In this document: one piece after another, positions 27,574-35,804 of the stretch
Numbering within the stretch: the first letter of the stretch is position 1
Layout of the letters: every line of letters starts with the position of its first letter
Source: Bradyrhizobium rifense
Lineage (GTDB): Bacteria; Pseudomonadota; Alphaproteobacteria; Rhizobiales; Xanthobacteraceae
Assembly: GCF_008123425.1 (NCBI RefSeq)
Contig: NZ_VSSS01000030.1
Span: 213,532-277,531 of the forward strand
Length of the DNA stretch: 64,000 nt
Direction of reading: 5' to 3'
Position numbers and translations under genes: made by a program
Notes under the pieces: model-generated
Told to the model about the DNA's origin: nothing
The model's input: only the letters and a program-made list of their open reading frames with translations
The model's database searches: none

Positions 27574-28464
27574 ATGGAACTGAGTGACATCCAGACCTTT
27601 GCCGCGGTTGCCCGCACCGGCGGCATCACCCGCGCCGCCGAAGAGCTCAACACGGTGCAATCCAACGTCACTCAGCGCATCAAGGCCTTGGAGGCCGAGA
27701 TCGGCACGCCGCTGTTCGAGCGCCACAGCCGCGGCATGACGCTGACCGGTGCCGGCAAACGCCTTTTGCCTTACGCGCAGCGTATGGCCGCGTTGTCGCA
27801 CGAGGCCGTGCTCGCGGCGCGCGACGATGGCGAGCCCAGGGGTCCGCTTTCGATCGGCTCGATGGAGACGACGGCGGCGGTACGGCTGCCGCCGCTGCTG
27901 GCCGATTTCCACCGCCGCTTCCCCGCCGTGCGGCTGAGCCTGCGCACGTCGCCGACCGCCGATCTCGTCGCCGGCGTGCTCGAAGGCACGCTCGATGGCG
28001 CCTTCGTCGCGGGTCCGATCGCGCACCCCGACCTCACTGCAACAAGCGCATTCCGCGAAGAGCTGGTGCTGGTCAGCGCGCGACGCTGGGCCTCGCTCGC
28101 CGAGCTGCGCTCTGGCACGCCCGAGTCAGGCCCGACTGCGTTGGCGTTCCGCACCGGCTGCACCTATCGGCAGCGGCTCGAGCAAATCTTCGTCGAATTC
28201 GGCTGGCCTTCGGCAGCACGCTTCGAGCTCGGCACGCTCGACGGCATGATCGGCTGCGTCGCCGCCGACATGGGCGTGACGCTCCTGCCGCGCGCGGTGG
28301 TCGAACGCAGCGCGATGAACGGCAGCGTGACGATGCACGCGCTGAGCCCGTCACATGCACGCGTCGAGACGCTGTTCATCCAGCGCCGCGCCGGCCATCA
28401 AACCAGCGCGCTTCATGGCTTCCTGTCATGCCTGACCAGGGACGACGACATCATCGCGGCCTGA
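27574..28464 (+). CDS. LysR-family transcriptional regulator
   Basis: 296 residues from the ATG at 27574. N-terminal winged HTH MELSDIQTFAAVARTGGITR..AEELNTVQSNVTQRIKALE, then a periplasmic-binding-protein-like effector domain (PLSIGSMETTAAVRLPPLL...). Divergent from the two nitronate monooxygenase genes, so it most likely controls them and itself. Effector unknown. Its end overlaps the convergent small membrane gene by 14 bp. Confidence 0.93.
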   Translation: MELSDIQTFAAVARTGGITRAAEELNTVQSNVTQRIKALEAEIGTPLFERHSRGMTLTGAGKRLLPYAQRMAALSHEAVLAARDDGEPRGPLSIGSMETTAAVRLPPLLADFHRRFPAVRLSLRTSPTADLVAGVLEGTLDGAFVAGPIAHPDLTATSAFREELVLVSARRWASLAELRSGTPESGPTALAFRTGCTYRQRLEQIFVEFGWPSAARFELGTLDGMIGCVAADMGVTLLPRAVVERSAMNGSVTMHALSPSHARVETLFIQRRAGHQTSALHGFLSCLTRDDDIIAA

Positions 28465-28666
28465 GCAACCACCGCCGCAGCGCAACGAAGGCCCAGATCG
28501 CCTCGACCAGACCGAACGGCCAGGCCCCCTGCAGGAAGCCGTAGGCCGAGCCGAGCGCGCAAGAGCCGGCGAACAACAGCACGAACCAATGGCTGCGGTC
28601 CTCCAGGGCGTAAGTGACCAGCATCGCCGTCACCGCAAACAGACCGAATAATGTCAGCGCATCCAT
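28451..28666 (-). CDS. small inner-membrane protein
   Basis: 71 residues with three hydrophobic helices (about 4-22, 27-44, 49-63): MDALTLFGLFAVTAMLVTYA, HWFVLLFAGSCALGSAYGFL, WPFGLVEAIWAFVALRRWL. Resembles short Bradyrhizobium membrane proteins often found next to ruvX (from memory). Function unknown. Confidence 0.7.
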   Translation of the reverse strand: MDALTLFGLFAVTAMLVTYALEDRSHWFVLLFAGSCALGSAYGFLQGAWPFGLVEAIWAFVALRRWLLRPR

Positions 28667-28711
28667 GTTCCCGGTTCACTCCGCAGCGCGACGCGTGATA
28701 TGCGCTAAATC

Positions 28712-29203
28712 ATGCCGGCTCTTATCCTGCCTCTGATCGATGCTGCAACTCACTGGCCCGAACGCGGCGGGCTGGTTGGCCTTGATCTTGGCACCAAGAC
28801 CATTGGCGTTGCTGTGTCCAATCCGGACCGGCGGCTCGCGACGGGCGTCGAAACCATCCAACGCAAGGCGTTCAAGCAGGACGCGGCGCGGCTGCTCGCC
28901 ATCGCAGCCGAACGCAAGATCGTCGGCTTCGTGCTCGGCCTGCCCATCAACATGGACGGCAGCGAGGGCCCGCGCGCGCAATCGACCCGGGCGTTCGCCC
29001 GCAATCTTGCCAACCTGACCACGCTCCCGATCGGCCTCTGGGACGAACGCCTCTCGACCGCGGCGGTCGAGCGCGAGCTGATCGGCATGGATGTCAGCCG
29101 CGCCAAGCGTGCCGAGGTGATCGACGAGCACGCCGCGATCTTCATCCTGCAGGGCGCGCTCGACCGGCTCGCCAATCTTCGCACGGCTTCAGAGAATGGC
29201 TGA
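28712..29203 (+). CDS. ruvX: putative pre-16S rRNA nuclease / RuvX (YqgF)
   Basis: 163 residues. RNase H-fold nuclease; E. coli YqgF matures the 5' end of 16S rRNA and homologues cut Holliday junctions. Motifs: GGLVGLDLGTKTIGVAVSNP (first Asp), FVLGLPINMDGSEGPRAQ, and LWDERLSTAAVE. ATG at 28712. It lies 3 bp before the transporter gene. Confidence 0.93.
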   Translation: MPALILPLIDAATHWPERGGLVGLDLGTKTIGVAVSNPDRRLATGVETIQRKAFKQDAARLLAIAAERKIVGFVLGLPINMDGSEGPRAQSTRAFARNLANLTTLPIGLWDERLSTAAVERELIGMDVSRAKRAEVIDEHAAIFILQGALDRLANLRTASENG

Positions 29204-29206
29204 TCC

Positions 29207-30130
29207 ATGGCCATCGTGATCGCGGCACTGCTGCCGGTCTTCATCCTCATCGTGCTCGGCGTGGTGCTCCGGCACAGCCTGATGCGGCTCGACACGCAAT
29301 GGCACGGGCTGGAGCGGCTGACCTATTTCGTGCTGTTCCCGATGCTGCTGATCCAGACGCTGGTGAAAGCCGACCTCACAAAAGTGCCGGTCGCCGGCGT
29401 CGGTGGTGCGCTGCTGCTGTCGGCGCTCGCGATGTCACTTCTGTGCCTCGCGTTGCGCCCTGCCCTGTCGCGCCTCGATATCGATGGCCCCGCCTTCACT
29501 TCGATCTTCCAGGGCGCGACACGCTGGCAGACTTATGTCGCGCTGTCCGTCTCCGCCAATCTGTACGGTGACGTCGGACTGGCACTGGCCTCGGTCGCGA
29601 TGGTCGCGATCATTCCGCTGGTCAACGTGTTCAGCGTCGCCGTGCTCGCCCACTACGCATCGCCTGAGAAGCAGTCCGTCCGCGCGATCGTCATGACCGT
29701 GATCCGCAATCCCCTGATCTGGGCCTGCATCATCGGCCTCGTCGTCAACGTCATTCATTTGCCGCTGCCAAGGATCTGGCACGAGGTTGCGGATGCGCTC
29801 GGCCGCTCCTCGCTCGCGATCGGCCTGCTGGTCACCGGCGCAGGCCTCCAGCTCAAGGGCCTGCTCCGCCCGAGCATCAGTGCAACGCTCGGCGTGGCGT
29901 TCAAGCTGGTGCTGATGCCGGTGCTCGCGCTGGTTCTTGCGGCGTGGTTCGGCCTCTCCGGCGACAGCCTCGCCATCGTCGCGATCTGCGCGGCGGTGCC
30001 GACCTCGCCCAGCGCCTACGTTCTGGCCCGCCAGATGGGCGGCGATGCGCCACTGCTGGCGCAAATCATCACGCTGCAGACGATTTTGGCGGCGATCACG
30101 ATGCCGATCGCGATCGCGCTGGTGGCGTGA
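29207..30130 (+). CDS. AEC-family (auxin efflux carrier-like) transporter
   Basis: 307 residues with about ten membrane segments in two halves. N-terminal MAIVIAALLPVFILIVLGVV and ITLQTILAAITMPIAIAL at the end match the AEC family of small-molecule exporters/uptake carriers, whose bacterial substrates (such as malate or malonate) vary. No substrate can be read from the sequence. Begins 3 bp after ruvX. Confidence 0.9.
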   Translation: MAIVIAALLPVFILIVLGVVLRHSLMRLDTQWHGLERLTYFVLFPMLLIQTLVKADLTKVPVAGVGGALLLSALAMSLLCLALRPALSRLDIDGPAFTSIFQGATRWQTYVALSVSANLYGDVGLALASVAMVAIIPLVNVFSVAVLAHYASPEKQSVRAIVMTVIRNPLIWACIIGLVVNVIHLPLPRIWHEVADALGRSSLAIGLLVTGAGLQLKGLLRPSISATLGVAFKLVLMPVLALVLAAWFGLSGDSLAIVAICAAVPTSPSAYVLARQMGGDAPLLAQIITLQTILAAITMPIAIALVA

Positions 30131-30133
30131 GCA

Positions 30134-30892
30134 TTAAACGTAGCGCCCCAACGTAACGGAGATGAGGATATTGCAGGCCGAATGAGCCACCACCGTAGTC
30201 CAGGTGGAATTGCTGCTCCATCGAAGATGCCCAAGGACAAGTCCAAAGGCAAAAATGATCGATCGTCCGAACCAATCGTACTGAGTATGGTTCAATGCCC
30301 ATACTGCCGACGTAAGGATGATGGCGCCGACCGGCCCGAGGAATGATTCCGACCAACCACGGAACAGAAAGCCGCGAACCACGAACTCTTCCATAAGAGG
30401 TCCAGCGATAGAGCCTCCAATGAGCCACACAAGCAATCCACCGGCACTTCCGACGATGAGCGTGGGATCGGATTGATATCCACCCGTACTCATCTTCGAC
30501 AGCACAACTCCTTCAATCGACATAAAGATCGTCGTGATGGCGAGAGCACGGACAATTTCGCCCCCGGTTGGCCAGTTCAGAGCGAGATATTCGCCGAAGT
30601 CTCTCCCTGCCATGCGGATCGCAACCCAAAGCACTGCGACGGCCGCCGGCGCGCCCGAAACAAGATAGACTCCATACCAGCGTCCCTGCGATGCCCACGT
30701 TTTGAATTCTCCTGGGGCGTAGGCCTTTGCTCCCACGGTCGCAGCCAGAATGAAATTCAACACCATCCAGCCTGTCAGAACGAAAGCGCCGTCTGCGATC
30801 AAGGCAACTAACGTTGTCTCCCAGAAATCCCAAGTCCGCCCCGCGGATTGCGGGCGAAGGACGGGAGCGCTCGCGTTCTTGAAATCCGGCAT
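30134..30892 (-). CDS. CPBP-family intramembrane metalloprotease (1)
   Basis: 252 residues from the ATG at 30890-30892. This start aligns best with the paralogue next door (RTWDFWETTLVALI versus RVWKFWGTALWGLL); the frame is open upstream to 30985 from a GTG. Motifs of the CPBP/Rce1 family: PLMEEFVVRGFLFRGW (EExxxR), WALNHTQYD (FxxxH-type) and VAHSACNILIS. Multiple membrane helices. Base composition is visibly more AT-rich than its neighbours, so it may have been acquired. Confidence 0.87.
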   Translation of the reverse strand: MPDFKNASAPVLRPQSAGRTWDFWETTLVALIADGAFVLTGWMVLNFILAATVGAKAYAPGEFKTWASQGRWYGVYLVSGAPAAVAVLWVAIRMAGRDFGEYLALNWPTGGEIVRALAITTIFMSIEGVVLSKMSTGGYQSDPTLIVGSAGGLLVWLIGGSIAGPLMEEFVVRGFLFRGWSESFLGPVGAIILTSAVWALNHTQYDWFGRSIIFAFGLVLGHLRWSSNSTWTTVVAHSACNILISVTLGRYV

Positions 30893-31028
30893 AAGGAATT
30901 TAGAGAACAACTTTTTAGGATTTGTGAATATTCGCTCTACCCAAAGTATCAATGCCTGTTGCCGATCGTCAATAACGAATGGCACCGCGGAAGCGACACG
31001 CCTACAGCTTGGTGGCCGAGCCTCCTCG

Positions 31029-31832
31029 CTAGCTCCCCAGCCACATCGTCAGCACCACCGCGGTCATGTTGTTCAGCGCATGCAGCACGATGGTGAGCCA
31101 GAGCGAGTTGGCGCGGTGGCGCATGTAGCCGAACCAGAGGCCGATGGAGAACACCTCGGCGAGGAAGTACAGATCGTATTGCAGATGCACCGCCGTCCAC
31201 ACCAGCGACGACAGGATGATCGCGCCGGGCACGCGCAGGAAACTTGCGGACCAGCCGCGGAACAGGAAGCCGCGCGCGAGCACCTCCTCCGACATCGGCG
31301 CTGCCACGCTGAAAGCAAATAGCAGCAACAGCGCCGCGCCCTTGTCGCGGCCCGATTTCAGAAGATCGGTCATGAAGCCCGGCGTGGCCTCGCGGCCGAG
31401 GGATCGCGACACTATTTCCCAAGTCATCACGACCAGGATGAGGCCGGCCGCGCCGAGCAAGAGCTGCCGCCAGGTCGGCCAATGCAGCGCGAGGTAGTCG
31501 ACGAAGGATGCCTTCTTGAGGCGGATGGCAAGCCACACCGCCGCGAGCGTCGCAGGCAGGCCCATGATGACCGAAAGCGCCAGCGCCTGCGGCTCGCGCC
31601 CGACCGACTGGATCGAGTCCATGTCGAGCGGCAGCCCGCGCATCGCCACCAGCAGCAGGATCGCCCCGACCTGGCCGACGAACATCGCGACGAAGACGAG
31701 CAGGCCCCACAGCGCCGTGCCCCAGAACTTCCAGACGCGCAGCGGCGCCTGCTCCACCGATGTCACGGTGAGCGGCGGATGGACGGGATTGAGGGGATTG
31801 ACGTCGTCGGTGGTGATCGCGGGCTCTGTCAT
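31029..31832 (-). CDS. CPBP-family intramembrane metalloprotease (2)
   Basis: 267 residues. N-terminal ~40 residues are cytosolic and Pro-rich (NPLNPVHPPLTV), then a membrane bundle with APMSEEVLARGFLFRGW (EExxxRG), VWTAVHLQYDLYF and IVLHALNNMTAVV, the three motifs that place the zinc ligands in CPBP proteases. Adjacent paralogue on the same strand. Substrates unknown; family members process prenylated proteins in eukaryotes or give bacteriocin immunity. Confidence 0.9.
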   Translation of the reverse strand: MTEPAITTDDVNPLNPVHPPLTVTSVEQAPLRVWKFWGTALWGLLVFVAMFVGQVGAILLLVAMRGLPLDMDSIQSVGREPQALALSVIMGLPATLAAVWLAIRLKKASFVDYLALHWPTWRQLLLGAAGLILVVMTWEIVSRSLGREATPGFMTDLLKSGRDKGAALLLLFAFSVAAPMSEEVLARGFLFRGWSASFLRVPGAIILSSLVWTAVHLQYDLYFLAEVFSIGLWFGYMRHRANSLWLTIVLHALNNMTAVVLTMWLGS

Positions 31833-31852
31833 GGCGCTTCCTGCGGCCGGAA

Positions 31853-32602
31853 TCAGTTCCGCCGCGGCTGGATAGGGAAATCATAGGCCGCCCCGCCCGC
31901 CCCCGGCAGGGAAAAATGCCACCACTCTTTCGAATAGTTCACAAAGCCTTGCTTCGCCATCGCAGTCACCAGCCGCTTGCGCCAGGCGCGCTGATCCGGA
32001 TCGATCGACGGTGCTGCGGTATGCCCTTTCGCATCCGTGCAATCATAGCCGGTACCCATGTCGACGCTGCCCTCCGGCAGCCGCGCCGCGACCGGCGCCG
32101 TGCAGTCGGCGTAGGATCTTGACGGATCGATCCTGGCGGACTTGTCAGCCTTGAGATCGACCAGCGTGAGGTCGAGCGCGGCACCTGTCGAATGCTGCGA
32201 TCGGCTCGCGATATAGCCGAGGCGAAACAGCTCGGTCTTGGGGATCTTCGGATTGTAGCGCCGATCGGCGGCGCTCTCGTGGCCGTTCTGCGACCATTTC
32301 ACCATATCGAGCGAGGCCCGCGCCGGCCGGTAGCAGTCGAACATCTTGAGCGAGAGATTCTGCGTGGCCAGATCCTGCTGGACCGCCTTCAGCCGCAGCC
32401 CGACTTCGCGCTTCACCACGCATTCGCCGGCGCCATAGCCGGCGAGCGGGCGGCCAATGAAATTGTTGGAGCTGGCATAGCGGATGTCCTGGATGATGGT
32501 GGGATCGACGTCGCGCAAATAGACGAAGCCGCCAGGGAGCGATTGGGCGTGAGCGGTGCAAGCCGTCATTACCAGCACAATTGCAATTCGAATTGATTTC
32601 AT
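31853..32602 (-). CDS. D-alanyl-D-alanine dipeptidase (VanX/DdpX-like), secreted
   Basis: 249 residues. Signal peptide MKSIRIAIVLVMTACTAHA. Zinc-site motif SQHSTGAALDLTLVD (SxHxxGxAxD) and the downstream SKEWWHFS (ExxWH) match the VanX/peptidase M15D family, which hydrolyses free D-Ala-D-Ala. The chain is longer than VanX because of an insert with two Cys (YADCTAPVAARLPEG...GYDCTDAKG) that may form a periplasmic disulfide. Wall recycling is the likely role here, since no van genes are nearby. Confidence 0.88.
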   Translation of the reverse strand: MKSIRIAIVLVMTACTAHAQSLPGGFVYLRDVDPTIIQDIRYASSNNFIGRPLAGYGAGECVVKREVGLRLKAVQQDLATQNLSLKMFDCYRPARASLDMVKWSQNGHESAADRRYNPKIPKTELFRLGYIASRSQHSTGAALDLTLVDLKADKSARIDPSRSYADCTAPVAARLPEGSVDMGTGYDCTDAKGHTAAPSIDPDQRAWRKRLVTAMAKQGFVNYSKEWWHFSLPGAGGAAYDFPIQPRRN

Positions 32603-32749
32603 GGAATGCCCCCCACATCGTCGTTACCGGGTTTGTCCCGGCCCTCCACGCCTTTTTGCGGCGAGACAACCGACAGATCAGGGGATAACTCCCCGCCCCG
32701 GCATTGGCCCTTGCTCCCCCCGCCATCCGCGCCTATAGCTCTCGCTTTA

Positions 32750-33697
32750 ATGACATCGAAATCGACCTTCGTCCTCGGCCACCGGCATTTGCTGGGCATC
32801 GAGGGCCTTTCCGCGGCCGACATCACCGGCCTCCTCGACCTGTCCGAAGAATATGTCGAGCTCAACCGCCAGGTTGACAAGAAGCGCACCGTCCTGCGTG
32901 GACGGACGCAGGTAAACCTCTTCTTCGAAGCCTCGACCCGGACCCAGTCCTCGTTCGAGCTTGCGGGAAAGCGCTTAGGTGCCGACGTCATGAACATGTC
33001 GGTGTCCTCCTCGTCCATCAAGAAGGGCGAGACGCTGGTCGACACCGCGATGACACTCAACGCCATGCACCCGGATATATTGGTGGTGCGCCATCACGCC
33101 TCCGGCGCGGTGGAACTGCTGGCCCGCAAGGTTGACGGTTCCGTGATCAATGCCGGCGACGGCGCGCATGAGCATCCGACGCAGGCACTGCTCGACGCGC
33201 TCACCATCCGCCGCAACAAAGGCCGGATCGAGGGTCTCGTGGTCGCGATCTGCGGCGACGTGCTGCATTCGCGCGTGGCCCGCTCCAACATCATCCTGCT
33301 CAACACCATGGGCGCCCGGGTCCGCGTCGTCGGCCCCTCCACGCTGCTGCCGCCCGGCATCGAGCGGATGGGCGTCGAGGTCGCGCGCGACATGCGCGAA
33401 GGGCTCAACGGCGCGGATATTGTGATGATGCTGCGGCTGCAGCGCGAGCGCATGAACGGCTCCTTCGTGCCGTCGACTTCCGAATATTTCCACTATTTCG
33501 GGCTCGACCAGAAGAAGCTCGCCTACGCCAAGCCGGATGCACTCGTGATGCATCCCGGCCCCATGAACCGCGGCGTCGAGATCGACACTGCGGTTGCCGA
33601 CGGTGCGCAGTCCCTGATCCGCGAACAGGTGGAGATGGGCGTCGCCGTGCGCATGGCCGTGCTGGAAGCGCTCGCCCGTAACCTGCCGAACGCGTGA
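32750..33697 (+). CDS. pyrB: aspartate carbamoyltransferase, catalytic chain
   Basis: 315 residues from the ATG at 32750. First committed step of pyrimidine synthesis. Carbamoyl-phosphate motif FFEASTRTQSSFELAGKRLG, SSIKKGETLVDT, HEHPTQALLDALT and VMHPGPMNRGVEID are all present. Its stop overlaps the pyrC start (TGATG). No pyrI regulatory gene is nearby; the class that pairs with a DHOase-like chain fits. Confidence 0.97.
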   Translation: MTSKSTFVLGHRHLLGIEGLSAADITGLLDLSEEYVELNRQVDKKRTVLRGRTQVNLFFEASTRTQSSFELAGKRLGADVMNMSVSSSSIKKGETLVDTAMTLNAMHPDILVVRHHASGAVELLARKVDGSVINAGDGAHEHPTQALLDALTIRRNKGRIEGLVVAICGDVLHSRVARSNIILLNTMGARVRVVGPSTLLPPGIERMGVEVARDMREGLNGADIVMMLRLQRERMNGSFVPSTSEYFHYFGLDQKKLAYAKPDALVMHPGPMNRGVEIDTAVADGAQSLIREQVEMGVAVRMAVLEALARNLPNA

Positions 33698-35004
33698 TGC
33701 TCATGTTGACTGACCGCCGCCCCATCCTGCTCGCCAATGCCCGCGTCGTCGATCCCAGCAGGGATTTCGACGGCCCCGGCGACGTCCTGATTGCCGATGG
33801 CGTCATCCGCGAGACCCGCCGCGGCATCGGCGCGGCCGGTGTCCCCGAGGGCACCGACGTCGTCAACTGCTCCGGCAAGATCGTGGCCCCCGGCCTGATC
33901 GACATGCGCGCCTTCGTCGGCGAGCCCGGCTTCAGCCATCGCGAGACCTTTGCCTCCGCGAGCCAGGCGGCCGCGACCGGCGGCATCACCACCATCATCT
34001 GCCAGCCCGACACCTCTCCGGTGATCGACAATTCGGCGACCGTCGACTTCGTGATGCGCCGCGCGCGCGACACTGCGATCGTCAACATCCTGCCGATGGC
34101 GGCGCTCACCAAGGGCATGCGCGGCGAGGAGATGACCGAGTTCGGCCTGCTCAAGGCCGCAGGCGCCCTCGCCTTCAGCGATGGCGACCGCAGCGTGACC
34201 AATGCGCAGGTGATGCGCCGCGCGCTGACCTACGCGCGCGATTTCGACGCGCTGATCGTGCATCACACCGAGGATCCCGATCTCGTCGGCGAAGGCGTGA
34301 TGAACGAGGGCGAGTTCGCCTCGCGCCTCGGCCTGATGGGCATCCCGAAGGCCGCCGAGGCCGTGATGCTGGAGCGCGACATGCGCCTGGTCGCGCTGAC
34401 CGGCGGCCGCTATCACGCGGCGTCGCTGTCCTGCATCGAGTCGCTCGAGATCCTGAAGCGCGCCCGCGACGCAGGCCTTGCCGTCAGCGCCTCGGTATCG
34501 ATCAACCATCTTGCGCTGAACGAGAACGACATCGGCCCCTATCGGTCCTTCCTGAAATTGTCGCCGCCGTTGCGCACCGAGGACGATCGCCGCGCGCTCG
34601 TGGAGGCGGTGGCCTCCGGCCTTATCGACGTCATCATGTCCGATCACAATCCGCACGACGTCGAGATGAAGCGCCTGCCGTTCGCGGAAGCGGCTCACGG
34701 CGCGATCGGTCTCGAGACCATGCTGCCGGCGGGCCTGCGGCTGGTCCACAATGACGAGCTCGACCTCAAGACGCTGATCCGGGCAATGTCGACCCGGCCG
34801 GCGGAGATTCTGGGGCTGCCTGGCGGAACCCTGCGCGCAGGCAGCCCGGCCGACGTCATCGTGATCGATCCCGATGTGCCCTGGGTGGTCGATCCCGCCG
34901 ATCTCAAATCGCCTTGCAAGAACACCCCGTTCGACGAAGCCCGCTTTACAGGCCGCACTATCAGGACCATCGTCGGTGGGCGAACGGTTTACGAGCATGT
35001 CTGA
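33697..35004 (+). CDS. pyrC: dihydroorotase-like protein lacking the HxH metal motif
   Basis: 435 residues. Amidohydrolase fold of the type I dihydroorotase family: KIVAPGLIDMRAFVGEPG, TTIICQPDTSPVIDN, HHTEDPDLVGEGVMNEG, IDVIMSDHNPHDVEM. The normal metal-binding 'DxHxHxREPG' is DMRAFVGEPG here, so both His of HxH are absent, while the later His and the Asp of SDHNPH remain. That pattern resembles the inactive PyrC' partner of Pseudomonas ATCase. It may therefore be structural rather than catalytic (inference). Overlaps pyrB by one base. Confidence 0.85.
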   Translation: MLMLTDRRPILLANARVVDPSRDFDGPGDVLIADGVIRETRRGIGAAGVPEGTDVVNCSGKIVAPGLIDMRAFVGEPGFSHRETFASASQAAATGGITTIICQPDTSPVIDNSATVDFVMRRARDTAIVNILPMAALTKGMRGEEMTEFGLLKAAGALAFSDGDRSVTNAQVMRRALTYARDFDALIVHHTEDPDLVGEGVMNEGEFASRLGLMGIPKAAEAVMLERDMRLVALTGGRYHAASLSCIESLEILKRARDAGLAVSASVSINHLALNENDIGPYRSFLKLSPPLRTEDDRRALVEAVASGLIDVIMSDHNPHDVEMKRLPFAEAAHGAIGLETMLPAGLRLVHNDELDLKTLIRAMSTRPAEILGLPGGTLRAGSPADVIVIDPDVPWVVDPADLKSPCKNTPFDEARFTGRTIRTIVGGRTVYEHV

Positions 35005-35057
35005 CGTGCGGAGGTACAGACATGGGCGCTGGCTATGTCAGCCATGGAGACACCGCC

Positions 35058-35654
35058 ATGGGGCTTGATGCATTCCTGCCGGTGGCCTTCGTCATCGGCT
35101 ATTTGCTCGGCTCGATTCCGTTCGGGCTGGTGCTGACCAGGCTCGCGGGCACGCAGGATATCCGCTCGATCGGCTCCGGCAGCATCGGCGCCACCAATGT
35201 GCTGCGCACGGGGCGCAAGGGCCTCGCCGCGGGCACCCTGCTGCTCGACGCACTCAAGGGCACCGCGGCGGTACTCATCGCGTTTCGCATCGGCGGCTCC
35301 GACGCTGCACTGGTAGCCGGGCTTGGGGCGTTCCTTGGCCATCTCTTCCCGGTCTGGCTCAAATTTCGGGGCGGCAAGGGCGTCGCGGTCTATATCGGCA
35401 TCCTGCTCGGCCTGATTCCAGCAGGCGCCTTGGTCTTCTGCCTGCTTTGGCTCGCGACCGCATTCACTACCCGGTATTCGTCGCTCTCGGCACTGGTGGC
35501 AGCCTTCGTCACGCCGCTATTTCTTTGGTGGTTTAGCGATCCCAAATTGACTTCGCTGGCCGTGGTGTTGACGCTGCTGCTGTTCTACGCGCATCGCGAG
35601 AACATCAAGCGGCTGCAATCAGGCAAGGAAAGCCGGATCGGCGAGAAGGCGTAG
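35058..35654 (+). CDS. plsY: glycerol-3-phosphate acyltransferase PlsY
   Basis: 198 residues from the ATG at 35058 (GGAG eight bases upstream). An in-frame ATG at 35022 with GGAGG seven bases upstream is equally plausible. Integral-membrane enzyme that transfers acyl from acyl-phosphate to G3P. Motifs: GYLLGSIPFGLVL, the GSGSIGATNVLRTGRK loop and FPVWLKFRGGKGVA. In rhizobia plsY is normally followed by dprA and topA; here about 3.4 kb of other genes intervene. Confidence 0.95.
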   Translation: MGLDAFLPVAFVIGYLLGSIPFGLVLTRLAGTQDIRSIGSGSIGATNVLRTGRKGLAAGTLLLDALKGTAAVLIAFRIGGSDAALVAGLGAFLGHLFPVWLKFRGGKGVAVYIGILLGLIPAGALVFCLLWLATAFTTRYSSLSALVAAFVTPLFLWWFSDPKLTSLAVVLTLLLFYAHRENIKRLQSGKESRIGEKA

Positions 35655-35804
35655 GGGCGGAAAAAGTACGGATACCGCCGCACGGCCTCCGCATTATGTG
35701 CCAATTCCTGTTCGCAACTCGGAAGCCCTTCGCGGCCGGCAGTAGCGAACGGGTTCCATGCCTGTCATCCTGACAGCGGAAATGGCGTTACGCGGTTGCT
35801 CAGA

